This document shows positions 62,908 to 64,000 of a stretch of 64,000 nucleotides of DNA, piece by piece. The notes below the pieces were generated by a model that saw only the letters and a list, made by a program, of their open reading frames with translations, did not search any database and had not been told where the DNA came from. The stretch is from assembly GCA_026392465.1 (NCBI GenBank), contig JAPLCA010000026.1, forward strand, positions 62,001-126,000, read 5' to 3'. The stretch comes from Propionibacteriales bacterium (GTDB taxonomy: Bacteria; Actinomycetota; Actinomycetes; Propionibacteriales; Nocardioidaceae). The position numbers and the translations under genes were made by a program. Position 1 is the first letter of the stretch, and every line of letters starts with the position of its first letter.

Positions 62908-64000
62908 GTGCGCCTGGTCGACTACCTCGACAAGGGGATCTCGGTGGCAGCCGACCAGGCGTGCCTGACGACCGGGGAGGAGTCGCTGACCTACCGCGAG
63001 GTCGGCGACCTCTCCGGTCGGATCGCGTCGGCGCTCGTGGCACGGGGCGTCGAGCCCGGTGCCAGCGTCGCGATCCTCTCGGCGAACGATCCCGTCGCCT
63101 TCGCGACCGTCTTCGGCATCAGCAGGGCGGGAGCCGTCTGGTGCCCCGTCAACCCCCGCAACGAGGCGGCGGAGAACCGCGAGCTGCTCGAACGCTTCGA
63201 CTGCGAGGTGCTGGTCCACCAGGCCGCCTTCACCGGCCTGGTCGACGCCATCGCCCCCGACCTGCCCGGCCTGCACACGATCGTGTGCCTCGACGGCGAG
63301 CGGGACGGTTCCCACCCGTGGGCGGACTTCCTCGCCGGCGGCCAGGAACCCGTCGACCGGCACGAGCCCGACGACATCGCGATGATCGTCGGCACGGGTG
63401 GGACCACGGGACGTCCCAAGGGCGTGGTGCTCACGCACCAGAACCTCGAGACGATGACCGCGCTGACCCTCATGGGCTACCCGATCGGCGAGCGGCCCGT
63501 CTACCTCGCCGTCGCCCCCCTCACCCACGCGGCCGGCGTCCTCTGCTTCCCGATGCTCGTCAGCGGCGGGGAGATCGTCATCGCGCGCACCCCGGACGTG
63601 GACGCGATCCTCGACCTCGTCCCGCGGCACGGGGTCACGCACCTGTTCCTCCCACCGACGCTGGTCTACATGCTGCTGGACGCCCCGGCGCTCGACACGA
63701 CGGACCTCTCGTCGCTGCGCTGCTTCTGGTACGGAGCCGCCCCCATGTCGGTGGCGCGGCTGACCGAGGCGATCGATCGGGTCGGACCGGTGATGGCCCA
63801 GCTGTTCGGACAGACCGAGGCACCCATGATGCTGACGATGCTGCCCCCGGACGAGCACGTGGACGAGGACGGCGCGCCGATCCCGTCACGGCTCTCGTCC
63901 GCCGGCCGCGCGGCGCCGCTCGTCACGCTCGCGATCGTCGACGAGCACGGCGTGCACCAGCCGACCGGCGAGCGAGGCGAGATCGTCGTGCGCTCGTCGC
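62908..64000 (+). CDS. AMP-dependent acyl-CoA synthetase/ligase, cut by the window end
   Basis: About 364 residues visible from GTG 62908, one base after the previous stop; the C-terminus is outside the window. ANL superfamily motifs: the P-loop IVGTGGTTGRPKGVVLTH, PLTHAAGVLCFP, GAAPMS, and the A5 motif QLFGQTEAPMM. The visible end (TGERGEIVVRSS) precedes the hinge. Activates a carboxylate as acyl-AMP and acyl-CoA. Third gene of the TetR-controlled operon. Confidence 0.9.
   Translation, partial: MRLVDYLDKGISVAADQACLTTGEESLTYREVGDLSGRIASALVARGVEPGASVAILSANDPVAFATVFGISRAGAVWCPVNPRNEAAENRELLERFDCEVLVHQAAFTGLVDAIAPDLPGLHTIVCLDGERDGSHPWADFLAGGQEPVDRHEPDDIAMIVGTGGTTGRPKGVVLTHQNLETMTALTLMGYPIGERPVYLAVAPLTHAAGVLCFPMLVSGGEIVIARTPDVDAILDLVPRHGVTHLFLPPTLVYMLLDAPALDTTDLSSLRCFWYGAAPMSVARLTEAIDRVGPVMAQLFGQTEAPMMLTMLPPDEHVDEDGAPIPSRLSSAGRAAPLVTLAIVDEHGVHQPTGERGEIVVRSS

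Overview
The window is very GC-rich and almost every third codon position is G or C. GTG starts are common, genes are packed with 1-4 base overlaps, and the gene families are typical of high-GC Actinomycetota: a seven-iron ferredoxin followed by dapC, an Rv0428c-like GNAT protein, a DUF503 protein, a b558-type succinate dehydrogenase and several TetR regulators. A member of the Propionibacteriales/Nocardioidaceae (Aeromicrobium- or Nocardioides-like) fits best, but the genus is an inference from gene content. I saw no rRNA or tRNA gene, prophage, insertion sequence or CRISPR array.

Layout. 0-1.7 kb: zinc-ribbon protein, SDR-type epimerase, DUF503 protein. 1.7-9.6 kb: a complete Kdp potassium system on the minus strand (kdpF-A-B-C-D-E), followed by an unannotated 56-residue membrane protein. 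TGACGCG repeats with helical spacing lie upstream of both kdpF and that small gene. 9.6-14.2 kb: MpaB-like oxygenase with a divergent TetR, dapC, ferredoxin and GNAT. 14.3-37.1 kb: a long stretch devoted to nucleic acid and nucleoside use. It holds a secreted ExeM/NucH-type nuclease, a secreted 5'-nucleotidase, a kinase-like P-loop protein, adenosine deaminase, deoxyribose-phosphate aldolase, two aldehyde dehydrogenases (one lacking its catalytic half), a MaoC protein, thymidine phosphorylase, a cytochrome P450, cytidine deaminase, a BMP-type nucleoside ABC transporter and an M20 amidohydrolase. 37.2-39.3 kb: marR-MFS-SRPBCC operon. 39.8-44.2 kb: sdhCAB with a divergent LysR regulator. 44.2-53.1 kb: TetR/reductase pair, RNA-ligase-like protein, trpS, galK, pheA, a heptad-repeat protein, tandem GNAT, a DHA2 efflux pump and purU. 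53.4-57.2 kb: sulfate ABC transporter. 57.1-60.9 kb: two MFS exporters and two TetR regulators. 61-64 kb: a TetR-controlled operon of SDR, saccharopine-dehydrogenase-like protein and acyl-CoA ligase, cut off by the window end.

How genes work together. The 14-37 kb genes can be ordered into a path from extracellular DNA to central metabolism: nuclease, 5'-nucleotidase, nucleoside importer, deaminases, thymidine phosphorylase, deoxyribose-phosphate aldolase and acetaldehyde oxidation. Only the phosphopentomutase step is missing here. The P450 is locked into this operon by 4-base overlaps on both sides, which is unexpected.

Non-coding structure. Three gene-free stretches (26.36-27.23, 39.32-39.82 and 53.15-53.47 kb) carry related hairpin-rich repeats. 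The first is a roughly 770-base inverted element with 31-base tandem repeats at its ends and a perfect 23-bp hairpin near the middle. Several divergent gene pairs have clear palindromic operators. The least explained items are the repeat family, the Kdp-linked small membrane protein with its shared repeats, and the P450 in the nucleoside operon.
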